Below, piece after piece: positions 1-10,718 of a stretch of 64,000 bases of DNA (its first letter is position 1; each line of letters opens with the position of its first letter). The position numbers and the translations under genes are program-made. Under the pieces are notes generated by a model. The model was not told where the DNA came from. It saw only the letters and a list, made by a program, of their open reading frames with translations, and searched no databases. Source of the stretch: Globisporangium splendens (Eukaryota > Oomycota > Peronosporomycetes > Pythiales > Pythiaceae); the NCBI GenBank assembly GCA_006386115.1, contig VFIW01000044.1, forward strand, positions 62,001-126,000. The letters run 5' to 3'.

Positions 1-329
1 CCCAGGATAGTTGATACGAAGATCGCCATCTCAGAGGTTCAAGATGAACTCATGTGAGTAGAAATGCGTATTGTGTGGATGCCAATGCCTCCCTTTTGAA
101 CGATTTTCTCGATGCTCTGCCGTGATATTAGGCTTATGTGTCGAACCAGACGAGTGGAAACAGCGACAGAGTTGGTAAGTGGACTCAGACGCGGATACAA
201 ACTCCGAGATCACAACACGAATTGGGATTATATACTATATATTTCGTGCGCTTCAACTCGCACAGAACGCCACATACAACTACTGATCAACTTTACAACA
301 CATTACACCGCCTACCATTACAGTTGCCT

Positions 330-968
330 TTAGTTGCCAGACACCGAGCCACGAAGTTGCGAGCCTGATCCAGCGGGCTTCTTGCCGCGGTGGCGCGAAG
401 GGTCTCGGCTGCCAGCAGCCGCGAACGAGCCACCACGAGAACCGCCGGCGTGCGGAAAGTGGCCGCCCTTGGAGCCACCGCCGTGTGCCTTGGACCCGGA
501 AGGACGCATGTGACTGCCTTGGGTCGAGCCAGCAGCTTCACGGAGCTCACCACCGTGCGATCCAGAGCCGATGCGCGGTGCGCGCATGCCCTTCGATGAT
601 CCGGCGTGACCAAAGTGACCGCGCGATCCGCCGGCAGCAGGGAAGTTGCCGCGGGATCCCGATCCGTGACGGTGGCCTTTCCAGCTGCCGCTAGGTGGAG
701 CGCCACGGGACCCATCAAACGATCCAGGAGGTGGACCTCGGGAACCGTCTAAGGCAGGCGGAGCGTTGCCACTTCCCGCTGCCAGAGGAGCGTTCGTCGA
801 GCTGACCGTCGCGGCGTCGTACGTGCTGCTGGTGTCGGTGAAGGAGTACGAGGTCGTATCGGCGGCTGCGGATCCGGCAGACGAACCCGAGTCGCTGGCA
901 GCAGCGAAGGACGATGTGGCCAGGACAGCGATGGCGACGACTTGAACGAGGATGTGTGCGATCTTCAT
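330..968 (-). CDS. Secreted Ser/Gly-rich repeat protein (copy 1)
   Basis: A 212-residue protein whose ATG follows a perfect oomycete Inr-like element by about 70 bp. Residues 1-24 form a typical signal peptide (MKIAHILVQVVAIAVLATSS, then FAAA). The mature part is low complexity: GSFDGSRG units near residues 70-95, then Gly-Ser-His-Arg rich segments ending KKPAGSGSQLRGSVSGN. The gene at 2246-2776 has the same order of blocks and nearly the same tail, so the two are divergent paralogues. No enzymatic domain is visible. A secreted structural or wall/extracellular-matrix role is a guess from composition. It is unlikely to be an RXLR effector because no RXLR-EER motif follows the signal peptide. 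Long frames on the other strand are composition shadows. Confidence 0.85.
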   Translation of the reverse strand: MKIAHILVQVVAIAVLATSSFAAASDSGSSAGSAAADTTSYSFTDTSSTYDAATVSSTNAPLAAGSGNAPPALDGSRGPPPGSFDGSRGAPPSGSWKGHRHGSGSRGNFPAAGGSRGHFGHAGSSKGMRAPRIGSGSHGGELREAAGSTQGSHMRPSGSKAHGGGSKGGHFPHAGGSRGGSFAAAGSRDPSRHRGKKPAGSGSQLRGSVSGN

Positions 969-1039
969 GATTGGATCGGCAGAGCAAGGGGAAAGAAAGA
1001 GTGCTTCCTGTGGCTGAGGTGGTTTGCACCGAACGAAGT

Positions 1040-1055
1040 AAATTGGAGAATGAGC
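1040..1055 (-). promoter_or_regulatory. Oomycete Inr-like core promoter for the gene at 330-968
   Basis: On the minus strand the sequence is GCTCATTCTCCAATTT, a 16/16 match to the oomycete initiator consensus as I remember it, 72 bp before the ATG. Transcription probably starts here. Confidence 0.75.
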
Positions 1056-1059
1056 GAGG

Positions 1060-2170
1060 AAGTGAGTGTCGATGCAATTGGCGGATTTCGAACGTGAAGT
1101 CTTAGCTCAAAGTACCCGTCTGTGGTGATTCGATGGCGGCGAATGGCACAGACGGCAACTACTTGGTCTACTGTGGTGTCGACAGAGCCACAGCGCATTT
1201 TCGTGTGCATCGCTTTCGAGTCGGATCCCAGTGCCAAGAGGGTCGGATCATAATGGATCGTGCACGAAGGCTCTCAGATGGTTCTTTATCGATTCCTGGT
1301 GCCAGAGCACGCGTTGAGCTGGTCGCATCGTCAAGTTGTCCAGCTCCATCCTCTTCGTGTATAATAGTTCGTTGAACGCAATCCCCTTTCAAGAGTCGAC
1401 ACCATTAGATCAAAACAGCAGCTTCTCGATCGTGCGCAGTGGCTCCTGGTGAGTTCCTCGAATTGTATCCCAGAGGTTGTTGTAACCAGGCCAGCGGTAT
1501 ATCTGTGGACACGAGTGAGCACTTTCTATCAAAGCACGCGATTATGTGGACACTACTCCAATTCCAAAGTCTCTACTTGTTTAACTTTTTGTATATATTG
1601 TTGAATCAATGGCCATGAAAGCTGTTCAACCGAGAAGAGCCTCAAGCTAGAATGGTGACTTCAATCAGCCGCTTTCGAGTCCAACGTGGGCATCCATCTG
1701 ACGCGTCGCACGCCTGCCTGTTAGGAAACAAGTAGCGAGTAGTCAGCAACGTGTGATGCCAAAAGCGATGATCCGTTGCACCAACAGTATCTGATACCCG
1801 TCGGAGTGGATCAACATGTCCTTCAGGTTCGTAGATTCGGTCACCTGGTATTTCTCCCGACATCATCAACTATATCTCAGCCCAGACATACCACGAAAGA
1901 ACGCGCTGGGAGTCCGTACGTCGATCACTTGTGAATCACCAGACTGTGTACTTGCGCTCTGGTTATACAAAATCAAAAGAGTCCATCTCGAATCGACCCT
2001 CAACCTCCTCGTCACCGCATGGTCTCTTAGAACTCCGAGCAGATCTTTTAGAAAGTGAGAGGGTGCGATGAACGACCACATATCGACAATACATACAAAG
2101 AGAGTCTTCTAGAACGCCACCTCAGACCTGACAGTAGGCACCGCACGATCTCCCCACTGTGCGAACGCCA
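1060..2170. other. Intergenic region between divergent secreted-protein genes
   Basis: About 1.1 kb separates the two divergent Ser/Gly-rich genes. Only short frames with no recognisable domain or signal peptide are present. I see no RNA gene or mobile element here. Confidence 0.6.
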
Positions 2171-2177
2171 TATCAAC

Positions 2178-2193
2178 CCTCACTTTCCAATTT
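2178..2193 (+). promoter_or_regulatory. Inr-like core promoter for the gene at 2246-2776
   Basis: CCTCACTTTCCAATTT matches 14 of 16 positions of the oomycete initiator consensus and lies 68 to 53 bp before the ATG, the same spacing as in the paralogues. Confidence 0.6.
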
Positions 2194-2245
2194 ACAACTC
2201 ACAAAGCACTTCAGCACACCAACAATCTCCACTCGAAGCTCAACC

Positions 2246-2776
2246 ATGAAGCTCTTCCAGGTCCTCGCCCAAGTCGCCGTCATCGCCGCCCTCGCTACCT
2301 CCACGACCTTCGCTGCCTCCGAGGCGTCGACTTCCACGGCAGCCACAAGCTACACGTTCGCCGACGCTAATAGTGGATCGGGAAAGGCGCCTCCAGCCCA
2401 CTCTGGATCGTTCGACGGCTCGCGCGGTCCTCCACCCCACTCGGGATCGTTCGATGGGTCACGCGGTCCTCCACCAAGCGGTAGTGGCCACGGCATGGGT
2501 GGCCGCCGCCACGGATCGGGATCCCGCGGCAGCTTCCATCCTGTTGGGTCGCGCAGTGGCGAGAACCGTGAAGCAGCTGGCTCGATGCAAGGCAGCCACG
2601 CTCGTCCATCGGGCTCCAAGCCACACGGTGGTGGCTCCAAGGGCGGCCACTTCCCTCACGTCGGCGGCTCCCGTGGTGGTTCGTTCGCGGCCGCTGGCAG
2701 CCGAGGCCCTCCTCGCCACGGCAAGAAGCCTGCTGGATCGGGTTCGCAACTTCGTGGCTCGGCATCGGGCAACTAA
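2246..2776 (+). CDS. Secreted Ser/Gly-rich repeat protein (copy 2)
   Basis: A 176-residue protein starting MKLFQVLAQVAVIAALATST, a clear signal peptide with an AA-type cleavage region near residues 22-25. Tandem SGSFDGSRGPPP units lie near residues 55-80, followed by Gly-Ser-Arg-His rich sequence and a C-terminal KKPAGSGSQLRGSASGN tail shared with the gene at 330-968. The ATG at 2246 was chosen because the signal peptide begins there and an Inr-like element lies about 60 bp upstream; a longer open frame upstream lacks these signs. Function is unknown; the composition suggests an extracellular or cell-wall location. Confidence 0.87.
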   Translation: MKLFQVLAQVAVIAALATSTTFAASEASTSTAATSYTFADANSGSGKAPPAHSGSFDGSRGPPPHSGSFDGSRGPPPSGSGHGMGGRRHGSGSRGSFHPVGSRSGENREAAGSMQGSHARPSGSKPHGGGSKGGHFPHVGGSRGGSFAAAGSRGPPRHGKKPAGSGSQLRGSASGN

Positions 2777-3027
2777 GTAGATCGTTGTCAGTGTCTTCAT
2801 GTCCCGAGTTCTCCGTTCTGTAATCTCGATTTAACTTTTCCTTTCCTTGTCAAAGCACAATAATAGCCGTGAGCTTTCGTCAGTCATATTGTGATCGTGT
2901 CTGCTGTGCTGCTGGTTCATTGGGGCAGACGAAGTAATACTTCGTCTGGACAATACCATTTTTCTTCAGTGTGACCAAGAAAATACTATTTTTTGCCTCG
3001 CTGATCGCGAAATGACAGTCGCAACTC

Positions 3028-4209
3028 TTATTCCCCTTTTCTCGGCAGCAGCATCAACCATTCGACTCCATGAAGGATAGATCCAAGCTGCAGTCCACGC
3101 AGCTCTCGAGGCCATCCATCTTCCTCGGTCTCTGGTACAACGAAATGCCGCGTCACTTTCGAATGCCCATACATCTTGACGTAATGCTGCACTGCCGGCA
3201 GTATTTGTCTGCTCCATCGCTCGTCTTGGCTGTCTTGAATAAATCCAAGCTCTTCTAGCTCAACGATACTGGCGATCACATGCGTGCTGTGCTTCCCACA
3301 GCGGATCTCGTCAATCATCTTGCCCAAAGGGTACCCTTCCAGACTCGTCGGCCACGCGCCACTCTCATCTTCTGCACGATCTTCACTTTGCATCGATACC
3401 ACAAACTCAGCGGGAACGTTGCAGTGGCCATGCATTTGCTTAAACTGCCTGAGCGCGGGCATGAAAAACAGACGCCACGTTTCCCATCGCGCAATGTTCA
3501 CATCCCACACAAACCCCACGTGGTTCAAGTCGCGTGTCTGATATTTGGTGAGCTTGCTGCGCGTCTTCCGCATCGAACTCACTTTGACCCCGAGATTGCA
3601 TCCCCACGTCGGTCTTGGCCATCTGTCATCGTTGTGTGGCGCAACGAATCCAGCGTGCACGAACATGTGGCCATACAGGCGATGGAACGTCGTGAGCGCG
3701 CTAAACGTGGCTTCTTCCCACTTCAGCTTTATCCATCCATCGTCGTCGTGTAGCACGCGTTTTAACGGGAACCCGAGCTCCTTCAGACCATCCACCACTG
3801 CTCCTGGCATCGCACCACGGCCGTGCTCTCGTGCGGCTTTCAAGAACCGCATCAGAAGCACTTCGAGCTTCACGCCGCGCACATCTTCTGGCCACTCCTC
3901 TTGACGCAGATGCTCCACTGCGGCATGACCACCTCCACTGCCGCTAGAGCTCACCGATTTTGACTCTGTAGTTGGATGCGGGATATGGAAATGCTGGGGG
4001 ACGACCCAATGCTGATGCACCTGGTAAAACGCTCGAAGTGCTGGCACGAGGAGCTCGAATTGCGCATCATCGCGCAGCGGTGAAGAAGACAAATGGCGGT
4101 ACCGGCGCTGACACCGCTGCTGGGAGTTGACGCCACGCAACAGCTCAAGAGACGCGCGTTGGCGTAGTAGCAGCAGGGGCGACACGCGGCCACGCACGCA
4201 CTGCAGCAT
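3028..4209 (-). CDS. HA-module repeat protein (helicase-associated domain family), 4 modules
   Basis: A protein of about 393 residues from the first true ATG (MLQCVRGRVSP). It contains at least four modules of about 65-75 residues of the pattern (A/L)L..F...HGH..VP..F.VP......WP....G..LG, for example ALTTFHRLYGHMFVHAGF and ALRQFKQMHGHCNVPAEF. This pattern fits the helicase-associated (HA) domain family, found here without a helicase core. The N-terminus is rich in Arg, Leu and Ser and poor in acidic residues, like a mitochondrial presequence. Related genes lie at 13581-14555 and 14846-16261 on the same strand. A nucleic-acid-binding role in the mitochondrion is inference only. Confidence 0.8.
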   Translation of the reverse strand: MLQCVRGRVSPLLLLRQRASLELLRGVNSQQRCQRRYRHLSSSPLRDDAQFELLVPALRAFYQVHQHWVVPQHFHIPHPTTESKSVSSSGSGGGHAAVEHLRQEEWPEDVRGVKLEVLLMRFLKAAREHGRGAMPGAVVDGLKELGFPLKRVLHDDDGWIKLKWEEATFSALTTFHRLYGHMFVHAGFVAPHNDDRWPRPTWGCNLGVKVSSMRKTRSKLTKYQTRDLNHVGFVWDVNIARWETWRLFFMPALRQFKQMHGHCNVPAEFVVSMQSEDRAEDESGAWPTSLEGYPLGKMIDEIRCGKHSTHVIASIVELEELGFIQDSQDERWSRQILPAVQHYVKMYGHSKVTRHFVVPETEEDGWPRELRGLQLGSILHGVEWLMLLPRKGE

Positions 4210-4259
4210 CGTGATTGCTCTCGTTTCTTGTTGAGACGATGTCGACAACAGAGCTCTTC

Positions 4260-5241
4260 AATTAATTGAGAGAACAACGAGACCATCACTCATGCTTGTC
4301 CCATTTGGCATATTTCGAGTGGCCCACATCGACTTCAGAGTGAGAGTGAGAGAGAAAAAAGGGTTCGCCAAAGCTTCCCAACAGCTCCCAATCGGCGTGG
4401 AACGGCGCATTACGCCCCAATGGCTACGCCGCGTTCGCTTGCGTCAATCGGAAACGACCGCCCAGTATGCGTCAGCCTTGCTTTCTGTTTTGCATGGAAA
4501 CAGTGCTGAAACTGCGAGGGGAGAGAGGGGAGGACTCGTTCTTTGACGGATATGATGACGCTGCGAGGAGCAACGGCAGCTGAGCGAGCACAAGACCCAA
4601 TTGCGCTTGACTCTCGCCGATCTTTTCCGTTTGTTTCTTGTATCTGGAAAAATGAAATGGGAGTAAACTCGTGCGAGTCCAACGGCTGTCTTGTCCCAGC
4701 ACACCCTCACAGAACATCAGTTGAAACGTATACCCTTTTGAAAATGACTGATCGTTTTAGAAAGGAGTCAGCTCCTTGCACAGTCGACTCAGTCTCACAT
4801 GCTTTGATCAGCTGTTTCCTTCACCGTTTCCTATGAGTTGCCTTTGTAATTGAATGCAAATCAGATAGTTTGCTATGAAAGGGATTTCTGTTCTGTGCAT
4901 ACCCATAATGAAACCCATACGATTTCCTCAAACGGCGAGCTCACATTGAGACCCATACAGTTTCTGAAAACGGCGCAAGCACAAACCGAAAATTGTGGCG
5001 TTGGACACGCCATGTTTGCGATTCTCTCTCTCTCGTTGTCTCTTTGTCTGTCGTCAAGTCCTAATCCCGTGGTCCGCTCGCCTTTGACTGTCGATTTGTA
5101 TGCATCCGAAATTTTGCCATTTGAGCTGCGAAAAAGGGGCTGCGACATGCGACAAAAGCACGAAAAACTGAAGCTGCAGGCTCACATGACGTTGCCGTTG
5201 CGACTTCGAGTTGTTTCGGTGACTGCTGCACTTTCCAAAGG
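4260..5241. other. Intergenic region without a convincing gene
   Basis: The stretch before the secreted gene at 5317 has a CT-rich tract (about 5023-5052) and a 38-39-bp imperfect tandem duplication (4911-4985). Frames crossing it lack recognisable domains and a plausible start. Confidence 0.55.
4911..4985. repeat. Imperfect tandem duplication, period about 38-39 bp
   Basis: Two consecutive units begin GAAACCCATACGATTTC and GAGACCCATACAGTTTC, and both run into AAACGGCG. The repeat is short and lies upstream of the secreted gene at 5317; no function is evident. Confidence 0.6.
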
Positions 5242-5257
5242 TCTCACTTTGCAATTT
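5242..5257 (+). promoter_or_regulatory. Inr-like core promoter for the gene at 5317-5883
   Basis: TCTCACTTTGCAATTT matches 14 of 16 positions of the oomycete initiator consensus and starts 75 bp before the ATG. It closely resembles the element in front of the paralogue at 2246. Confidence 0.6.
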
Positions 5258-5316
5258 CCTCCCAAGCACCACTCGCCAACCAGATTCTCAGTCTTCCAGG
5301 CAGCAGCTTCCGAACC

Positions 5317-5883
5317 ATGAAGATCTCCAGCGCGCTGCTCCCACTCGCCGTCATCGTCGCGGTTTCGACGTCATCGTTTGCTGCAGCTCAGCAAGACGCT
5401 GCAGGCTTCGACGGTGCCATTTCCCCACCATCGCTCGCTGGATCCTTTGACGGAAGCAAAGGCTTGGACGGGTCCTTTGATGGTAGCAGCAGCAGCTACT
5501 CAGGTTCTTATGGCAGCGGATCTTTTGACGACAGCCTCGGTGGCAGTGGATCCTATGACGATCCTTGTGCGCGAATCTTTGGTCGCGGCTCGCGCTCTGG
5601 AAGCCACTTGCGAGCGCCTCGAGCACATCGCCGCCACTTCGGCCCTGATGTCGGCGACGTCGACGAGCATGACGGGTACTCGTACAGCTCCAGTGGCTCG
5701 TACGCATACAGCTCGAGCGGCTCATTCGACTCGAGCTCCAGCGGCTCGTACGATTCCCACTACGAGTGCCACGACTACAGAGACTGGAGCAGCTCGTCGT
5801 TCGGTAGCTACGACGGCAGTAGCAGCGACGAGGGATCGCTGGCACACCACTCGCGCAGATTCCGCGGCTCGGGGTCAGCATAA
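5317..5883 (+). CDS. Secreted Ser/Tyr/Gly-rich repeat protein (copy 3, diverged)
   Basis: A 188-residue protein starting MKISSALLPLAVIVAVSTSS, a signal peptide ending in AAA. It carries AGSFDGSKG and DGSFDGSS units near residues 40-60, then many Ser-Gly-Ser-Tyr units (SSSGSYAYSSSGSFDSS style). The GSFDGS repeat and signal-peptide style link it to the genes at 330-968 and 2246-2776, but the C-terminal KKPAGSGSQLRGS tail is missing. Two Cys residues occur, in DDPCARIF and HYECHDY. Tyr-Ser-Gly repeats suggest an extracellular structural or cross-linkable protein; this is inference. Confidence 0.82.
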   Translation: MKISSALLPLAVIVAVSTSSFAAAQQDAAGFDGAISPPSLAGSFDGSKGLDGSFDGSSSSYSGSYGSGSFDDSLGGSGSYDDPCARIFGRGSRSGSHLRAPRAHRRHFGPDVGDVDEHDGYSYSSSGSYAYSSSGSFDSSSSGSYDSHYECHDYRDWSSSSFGSYDGSSSDEGSLAHHSRRFRGSGSA

Positions 5884-6165
5884 GCGAGCGTTCCAAATCG
5901 AAAGAAACGCATAATCCAGACCACATCCATTCTGGCACTGTAAATCCAAGCAACCACCCTGTCATTTCGCCTTTTTGGTCGTATTGAGAAAGTAGAGTGC
6001 ACTTGACAGGCAGGTTAGAATACTCCATGTTGAGATACTTTCACCAGCAGCGATTGTATATTTAAAAGCACATTACAAACACAATATACACACATGCACT
6101 GCACATGAGCACGAACCTCAGTCTCCACTGCATCCACGATTAGTCGCCACACTGCTTCAAGCCTG

Positions 6166-9100
6166 TCAAAGAGTCTTGTTCTTGGCTACAGACGCAGTGT
6201 TGCGACGCCACATAGCTGCATCGACCGCAGCCACAAAATCCACAGGATTCTTGCGATTCCGGAACTTCCGTTGCAGTTTGTTGGCCACGCGATGCAGCGC
6301 CTGGACGTCAATGATCACGAAGATCTTGTCCTCTGGGTGCACGACCGTGGACGACGCCGGACACGTGTACACGTACGGGTACGGCGCACCTGTCGCGCCT
6401 CCTTTGCTGCGCAACAGCCCGATTGGGAGCGCATGCGCTATACCTGACGTCATGTACGCAAACAGGTCGCCATACGTGAGCGCGGGCTGCTTGTGGCGCC
6501 ATTGCTTCGGGACGTCGTACAGCATGAAGCAGCTCTGTCCATCAAGGATGTTGCGGATAAACACGTTGAGCGATGGATTGAAGAAACTCTGGATGAGCAA
6601 GTCGTCGGCCACGTACGACGGGAACAGCGCACCACTCATGAAGCGTTCCTGGAAGAACGTGTTGTCTTCGTCGTCATGATTGTACAGCGCTTCCAGACTT
6701 GGGATCCGTGGATCGGGAGTACTGTTACCACCAAAGGTGTGCACGCGAGGCATCAACGTGCCCATGAAAAATGCACGCGCATAGAAAAAAATCTCGCGAC
6801 TGCGCCTCATTTGCGTTGCCAACCACGATGGTTTCATTTTCGCGGTAGCCGCCGACGATGCAGACGGTCTTGGTCCATGGAAGCTGTTGTTCGCATGGAG
6901 AGACTGACGAAGACCGCCATGGCCTTGGCTCGATCGCCCGCGCGAGCGTCTTCCAACGTGCGAGAAATGCGCATCCAACGCAGACATGATGCTGTCGTCT
7001 TCGTCAAAGCTCCGCGAGCTGAAGCTAGCGACTGGATCGAGGAATTTGTTGTTGTGGACGTCGCGGAGCTCGATGATCGTGAAGATCGAACTGTTTTGCA
7101 GCGCAGAATTCACGAGAATCGCATTGAAAATCGCCTTCGAGTCGTCATATCCGGTCTCAGTTCCCTGCGCGAGCACTACGATCGCGGAGGCAGAGTAAAT
7201 GCCAGCGGCGACAAGCACATTGTGACGCTGTGGAGATCCCTGAACGTGGTACACCTCGCCAAATTGACTCAACTGGAGCCACGAGATGCTATCAAACTTT
7301 TCCGAGTCCACCAGCACCACGGGCAAAATCGACTCAATGTGTGGCGCTCGCAGAGGTCGCAGGAAATTCACCAATCTGGACATGGATCGGACGCCGCCAC
7401 CTTCGTTCGCGGCATTGCTACACACGACAATGTGGCCACCTTTCGCCAACAGTGCCGCGGAAGGTGCCGTCGGCGTCTGGAACGAGCCAATGCCGCTGCT
7501 GCATCGTCGAATGTATTCGCGAACACTTGTGGGAATGCGTCGCTCGACATTGTGCTGTGCTCGCCGCGCACGATGCAGTAGGTTCTCACGTCCTCGGATC
7601 ATCGACAGGTTCGTCACCAGCGCGCCTTCAGCACCGTGGAAGCTTGCGGGACCGGCAAAGGGCTCCAACGCACCCACGGATTCCGCGATCAAGTACGCTT
7701 TGCACACCGCCGTGATCCGGAACCATCGACCAGGGTTGAATGAAATCTCGCCGTCCAGCTCGACAGCGATCAAGAGCACGAGTCCACCCGACTGCTTGTG
7801 AATGCGCTGAGCAGCCTCCGTGAACGTCAATCGAGTGAAATGCGGGGCCAAGGAGCACGAATAGATCTCATTCGCTGCTCCCGCAACGTACTCGGCGATC
7901 CACGAGGGCTTCGCGTGATCTACTGACTCGGTCCGCTCGTCCGTGTCGCCGCTGCTCCGACTCGTGATCAAGTTGGACACAAGCGTGGACAATCCCGGAC
8001 ACCGGCAACTGAGCCCCATGAGCCCCAACCGAAGCTCGTCTGCACACACCAAGTGGTCGCTACTCAGTCCTGTTGCTTCCAGTAGCGTTCGGTTCTCAGA
8101 GTTCACGAGCATCGCAAACAATTGCGTCTGGGGCTCAATCGACTGCGACACCGACAGCACGCGAAGCACGGTCGCAGCATCTTCCTGGTTCCCGTCATTC
8201 GAAAACTTATTTGGCAAGAAGAACACGGCCATGGCTTGACTCAGCCTGGCATGCTCGAGGTCTTTTGCGTGCAATGGCGACCCGTAGATGAAAAACACGC
8301 GCTTGTGATATCGCGGGTTGTCGTGCACAAACTCCTCGACCTCGCTTTGGAACGACGAGTGGTCGTCCTCCTTGTCAAAGCGCATGAGCACCACGATGTG
8401 GGTCTCGCGCACGCGGCTCGCACCACGGCGCTTCATCCATTTCGAGACAAGCGCACCGCTGCCACTTCGCTCCAGATGCTTCTTGCCTTCTTCAGGCTCC
8501 GGGCCATTTCGTCCTTCTTCCAGAGCCGTCTCATAGTTGTCGTAAATGTGCTTTTCTTCCTGAAGACCGAGACGCGCATCCAAGTTGCGCTCACCATCTG
8601 TGATTTCGTCGCTTTGCTGCTCGTCATTATCATCGTCTTCGTCCCCGCCAGTCCTGCCGCCTTGGAAGATCACGTCGTGGTCGGGATGGAAAAACTCGCG
8701 GATGAAATCCTTCATCTGTGCCGCCGACGGGTTCCCCGTCACGATCACATGCACCGTGTCGCGTGAGACGTTGTACTTGACGCGGCCGCTGCGCTGGTCG
8801 CCGTAGATCGTCATCAGCGCCGCCGACTCGTTCGCGAACGTGTAAATGCCGAACACGATGATCACGCACACCATGAGCTGTCCGAGCACGGTCTTGGGGC
8901 TAAAGTCACCGTAGCCGACCGTCGAGACGGTCACAAACATGAAGTAGATGGACGAGAAGAAGCTCCAGGTCTCACTGCAGTTCGGAAAAGCCTCGGTGCC
9001 CGACGCGTTCTTGAGCAGGATCCAGTTGGTCCCATCGACGTCGTCTGCGGCGCTGCACTTGTACACGTGCAGCAGGAACGAGTTCGTGTACGGGATCTCG

Positions 9101-10014
9101 CCGAGCCGCTCGAGCGAAAACAGCACACACGCGGCAAAGAACACGAGCACCCAGGCTTTGAACACCACGAGCAGCACCTGCGCAAAGAACGACTTGTTGT
9201 GCTTGTACCGCGAGAACAAGTGGTCGACGACCACGTAGCCGATGTACGAGCGTAAGAACCCAAAATCGAGCCACGAGCGCCGGTACCGGTCGCCGTCGGC
9301 CACCGTCTGCAGGTTGAGCGCAAAGTGCGACACAACCGAGAGCAGATCAAACAGTGAATGCAACTGGAGCGTGTACGCGACCCTAGTATCACAAATAGAT
9401 AGGAACCATTAGCGCCAGCAATATAGAGATAATGTGGTCGCTTTGAAAAGCCAAATGCCTGCGTACTTGTGCTTGGCAGCGAGCCATCGCGTGCCGTAGC
9501 CGACGGCCGTCGCGATGAGGAAGAGCGACTCGACCGACCACGACGAGAAGCTCACGGCGAGAGATCCACCGCGGACAACTATATAATAAGAGCAAATGGC
9601 ACAAAGATCATTAGGCACTCGTCATACAAGTCACATACTTTCACCAGGTGACAGCATGTTCAAAGACACACATACCCCATGAGATGCAGCAGTAGACGCA
9701 CGTCACGATCTGCAGCAGATAGTTCTACATACACACACACATACAACATTATAACGCGCACACATCGACATGTACGCATCGCATGAGGGACGTACGACGG
9801 CGTTGGGGAGCGGCGCGTCGAAGAGTGTGCGCAGGCGCTCGACGCGCTTGAGGCTCGCGAGCTCGAGCCACTCGAACACGATGGACACGGCGACGACGGG
9901 CAGCTGGAAGAGCAGCCAGGAGCGCACCTGGTCCCACACGAGGAACCACGACGCCGTGTAGCAGCCCGCGTTCGCGTCCGTGAGCGCGCACGCCGGCGCG
10001 ATGGTGGTGCTCAT
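6166..10014 (-). CDS. BK/RCK-type potassium channel, 4 exons, about 1198 residues
   Basis: Exons 10014-9796, 9724-9676, 9578-9467 and 9382-6166 join in frame through GT-AG introns of 71, 97 and 84 bp (donors GTACGT, GTATGT, GTACGC); the total is 1199 codons. Several hydrophobic segments occupy residues 20-240. The pore has the selectivity filter TVGYGD near residue 280, followed by an S6 helix (MVCVIIVFGIYTFA). The long cytoplasmic part begins like an RCK domain (DTVHVIVTGNPSAA) and holds a second Rossmann-like segment (GGHIVVCSNAANEGGG). This is the layout of calcium- or ligand-gated BK/Slo-type channels at a membrane. No calcium bowl could be assigned with confidence. A long plus-strand frame at 6493-7581 is an antisense shadow. 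Confidence 0.88.
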
Positions 10015-10019
10015 GCAGG

Positions 10020-10718
10020 AGGCGGCGCGTTAAGTCGACCAGGTATTCCACAACAGATGGAGGGGTCGCTTGCTATCTCCCTGTAAAAAAGCAAAGTGGC
10101 GCTCTGGAAGTCACCAGCAGCCAGGCGACAGGGCGGACTGAGTGACGAACGTTCGCAAAGTCGACAGGTTCAGCTGGAAGGTTGTGTGAAGGGGAGAAAG
10201 AGTTGATTGGCTGAAAATGATATGCATGCTGTTTGAGAGGTTGGCTGAAGTTCGTCTGTGGAAGAGTACTGCTGCCTACTGCTTATTGAAGATCCGGACA
10301 AACTTGAAGTTAAAAAAGAGCGATGCTCTTTAATCCAGAAAAGCACTCGATTCTGCTTTATCCGGATTTGATGTCACCATTGGCTCTCGGGGCAATCATA
10401 AGAGGCCACAAGGTGACTCAAATCACGCCCCGTCAGCCTTGACGTCCTGTCCGTATAACTCTCTGCTGCCTTCCGTGTTGTGAAGCACCCGGATGGCTGC
10501 GTTTGAGTCTTAATGGGGATCTGGGTATTTCACATGAGCTCTGCGCGCCTGAACGAGATTTTGAGAAATCGGGTATGTAACACAACAATGACCAAGTACA
10601 ACTCGTAATGGCATCCATTGGCGGATTAACCGGAATAGCAGCATGACTACCTACCTGACAGCATCAATCCCAAAGGCATATCACCTCGTCATCTTGTACT
10701 GCTTCCATTCCCCTCTCT
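10020..10718. other. Gene-free stretch
   Basis: About 700 bp between the channel start and the AKR fusion. Only short frames are present, with no recognisable domain, RNA gene or repeat. Confidence 0.55.

Noticed and set aside
6493..7581. 362-codon plus-strand frame
   Set aside because: It lies entirely antisense to the channel gene, has no domain, and arises from the GC-rich codon use of the minus-strand exon.
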